A model generated the notes under the pieces. That model had not been told where the DNA came from. It searched no databases and saw only the letters and a list, made by a program, of their open reading frames with translations. This document shows positions 48,108 to 48,698 of a stretch of 48,698 nucleotides of DNA, piece by piece. The stretch covers positions 1 to 48,698 of the forward strand of contig NZ_AXWT01000025.1 of NCBI RefSeq assembly GCF_000482805.1. The letters run 5' to 3'. The position numbers were made by a program, and so were the translations under genes. Every line of letters starts with the position of its first letter. Position 1 is the first letter of the stretch. Source of the DNA: Deinococcus murrayi DSM 11303. Its GTDB lineage: Bacteria; Deinococcota; Deinococci; Deinococcales; Deinococcaceae.

Positions 48108-48698
48108 CGGACGCTTCCTGCTCGACCAGGGGAAGGCCGCACGACCACATTTGCGGTGTCCTGTCCGCAAAGGGGGGCGTCAGGCCGCCCCCTGGCCTGC
48201 TCAGCAAACTGGTCGGGCGTCCGGTAACTCAGTGACGAATGTGGCCTCCTGGCGTTGAAAAACTCGCGGTAGCCATCCAAGACCACCTGGGCGTGTCGGG
48301 CCGATTAAAACACCTCCTGTGTCAGACACTCCTCCCGCAGCCGAGAGTGAAAACTCTCGGCGAACCCGTTCTGCCAGGGTTTTCCGGGCTGGATGAACCG
48401 GGTGCCGATGTCCTGAACGGCCAGCCAGATCCCCAGGTCACGGGCAATGAACTCCGGGCCGTTGTCGCTGCGGATGAATCCGGGAGCACCTCGCTCGGCG
48501 ATGACCTCGTGCAGGACGTCCTTCACGTCCATGGACGTGAAGGACTCCGCCACCCGCAGCGCCAGGGATTGCCGGGTGAATTCATCAGTCAGCGACAGGA
48601 TTTTCAGGGTTGTCCCTCCCAGGGTCTGGTCAAAGATGAAATCGTAGGTCCACACGTGACCGGGTGGGCTGGCCCCAAAGTTTGGACGGTTTCGAGTA
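48089..48698 (-). pseudogene. IS3-family transposase (OrfB) fragment with internal stop
   Basis: Read on the minus strand this codes for an rve/DDE integrase core: GHVWTYDFIFDQT, SLTDEFTRQSLALRV (Asp), FIRSDNGPEFIARDLG (Asp), GTRFIQPGKPWQNGFAESFHSRLREECL (Glu), then VVLDGYREFFNARRPHSSLSYRTPDQFAEQ. A TAA stop at 48305-48307 breaks the frame after EECLTQEVF; the same frame resumes, so one nonsense change is enough to explain it. The N-terminal half and OrfA are missing because the fragment begins against copy D of the edge repeat at 48663. The 3' end, with its own stop codon, falls within copy C. Confidence 0.85.
48663..48698 (-). repeat. Edge repeat copy D (truncated by window end)
   Basis: The first 36 bases of the reverse complement of copies A and B, including the CAGCCCACC end. 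It directly precedes the IS3-family transposase fragment, so it may have truncated that gene. Confidence 0.75.

Overview
The window reads as high-GC chromosomal (or megaplasmid) DNA from the genus Deinococcus. The evidence is the gene set and style: a bacillithiol glycosyltransferase (BshA), an eukaryote-type IleRS behind a T-box leader, a phoH-ybeY-dgkA-corC-cdd cluster, a glyoxylate shunt, many serial PAS/CHASE sensor kinases, a 137-bp palindromic noncoding repeat of the kind described as SNRs in Deinococcus, and a strikingly uniform leaderless promoter layout (a TANNNT box 5-9 nt before the start codon at more than fifteen genes). Species cannot be fixed from the sequence alone.

Edges. Both ends are mobile-element graveyards. 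At the left, the right end of an IS3-like element (1-95) interrupts a Tn3-family transposase whose C-terminal quarter survives (96-884). It is followed by an overlapping tyrosine recombinase and by a Tn3-type terminus at about 1641, which itself truncates a Gfo/Idh/MocA oxidoreductase. At the right (47440-48698) lie an IS4-like transposase broken twice and an IS3-family transposase with an internal stop. One ~66-bp sequence occurs four times at these edges; one copy sits inside the IS4-like gene flanked by a perfect 10-bp direct repeat.

Core, left to right. 2324-9304 is a minus-strand run: fructose-6-phosphate aldolase-type transaldolase, Rho, a LysM/M23 peptidase and a single-domain response regulator, then a terminator, pdxS-pdxT (vitamin B6) and two alpha/beta hydrolases. 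9500-13416 is T-box, ileS and ChaB. 13480-15541 is a DegV protein divergent from bshA. 15648-18402 holds a small secreted protein and sucCD. 18551-21505 holds a Xaa-Pro peptidase, a YbjN protein, deoC and maf. 21607-27489 holds an OsmC protein and the operon aroE, CHASE-PAS3-GAF kinase, receiver-kinase. 27703-32714 is phoH (interrupted by an intein), ybeY, dgkA, a CorC-type protein behind a structured leader, and cdd. 33502-36458 holds isocitrate lyase and malate synthase. 36587-40333 holds a HAD phosphatase divergent from an NrnA-type DHH phosphoesterase, a beta-lactamase-fold serine hydrolase and a second DegV. 40567-43710 is a membrane Fe-S electron-transfer protein with an unusual repetitive tail. 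43885-47367 holds a DUF2726 protein, a MoxR-type ATPase with a DUF2201/VWA partner, and a metallophosphoesterase.

The most notable items are (1) a LAGLIDADG-bearing intein in PhoH that has alanine at position 1 and a Trp/Cys/Thr set typical of class 3 inteins, placed just before the Walker B segment; (2) the ~66-bp mobile sequence; (3) a 50-bp AT-rich dispersed element found three times with fixed geometry; (4) GTACACC repeats upstream of malate synthase; (5) a noncoding repeat that supplies the stop codon of the Fe-S gene; and (6) a repeated (R/K)xWxPK tail on that Fe-S protein. No tRNA, rRNA or CRISPR array was recognised.
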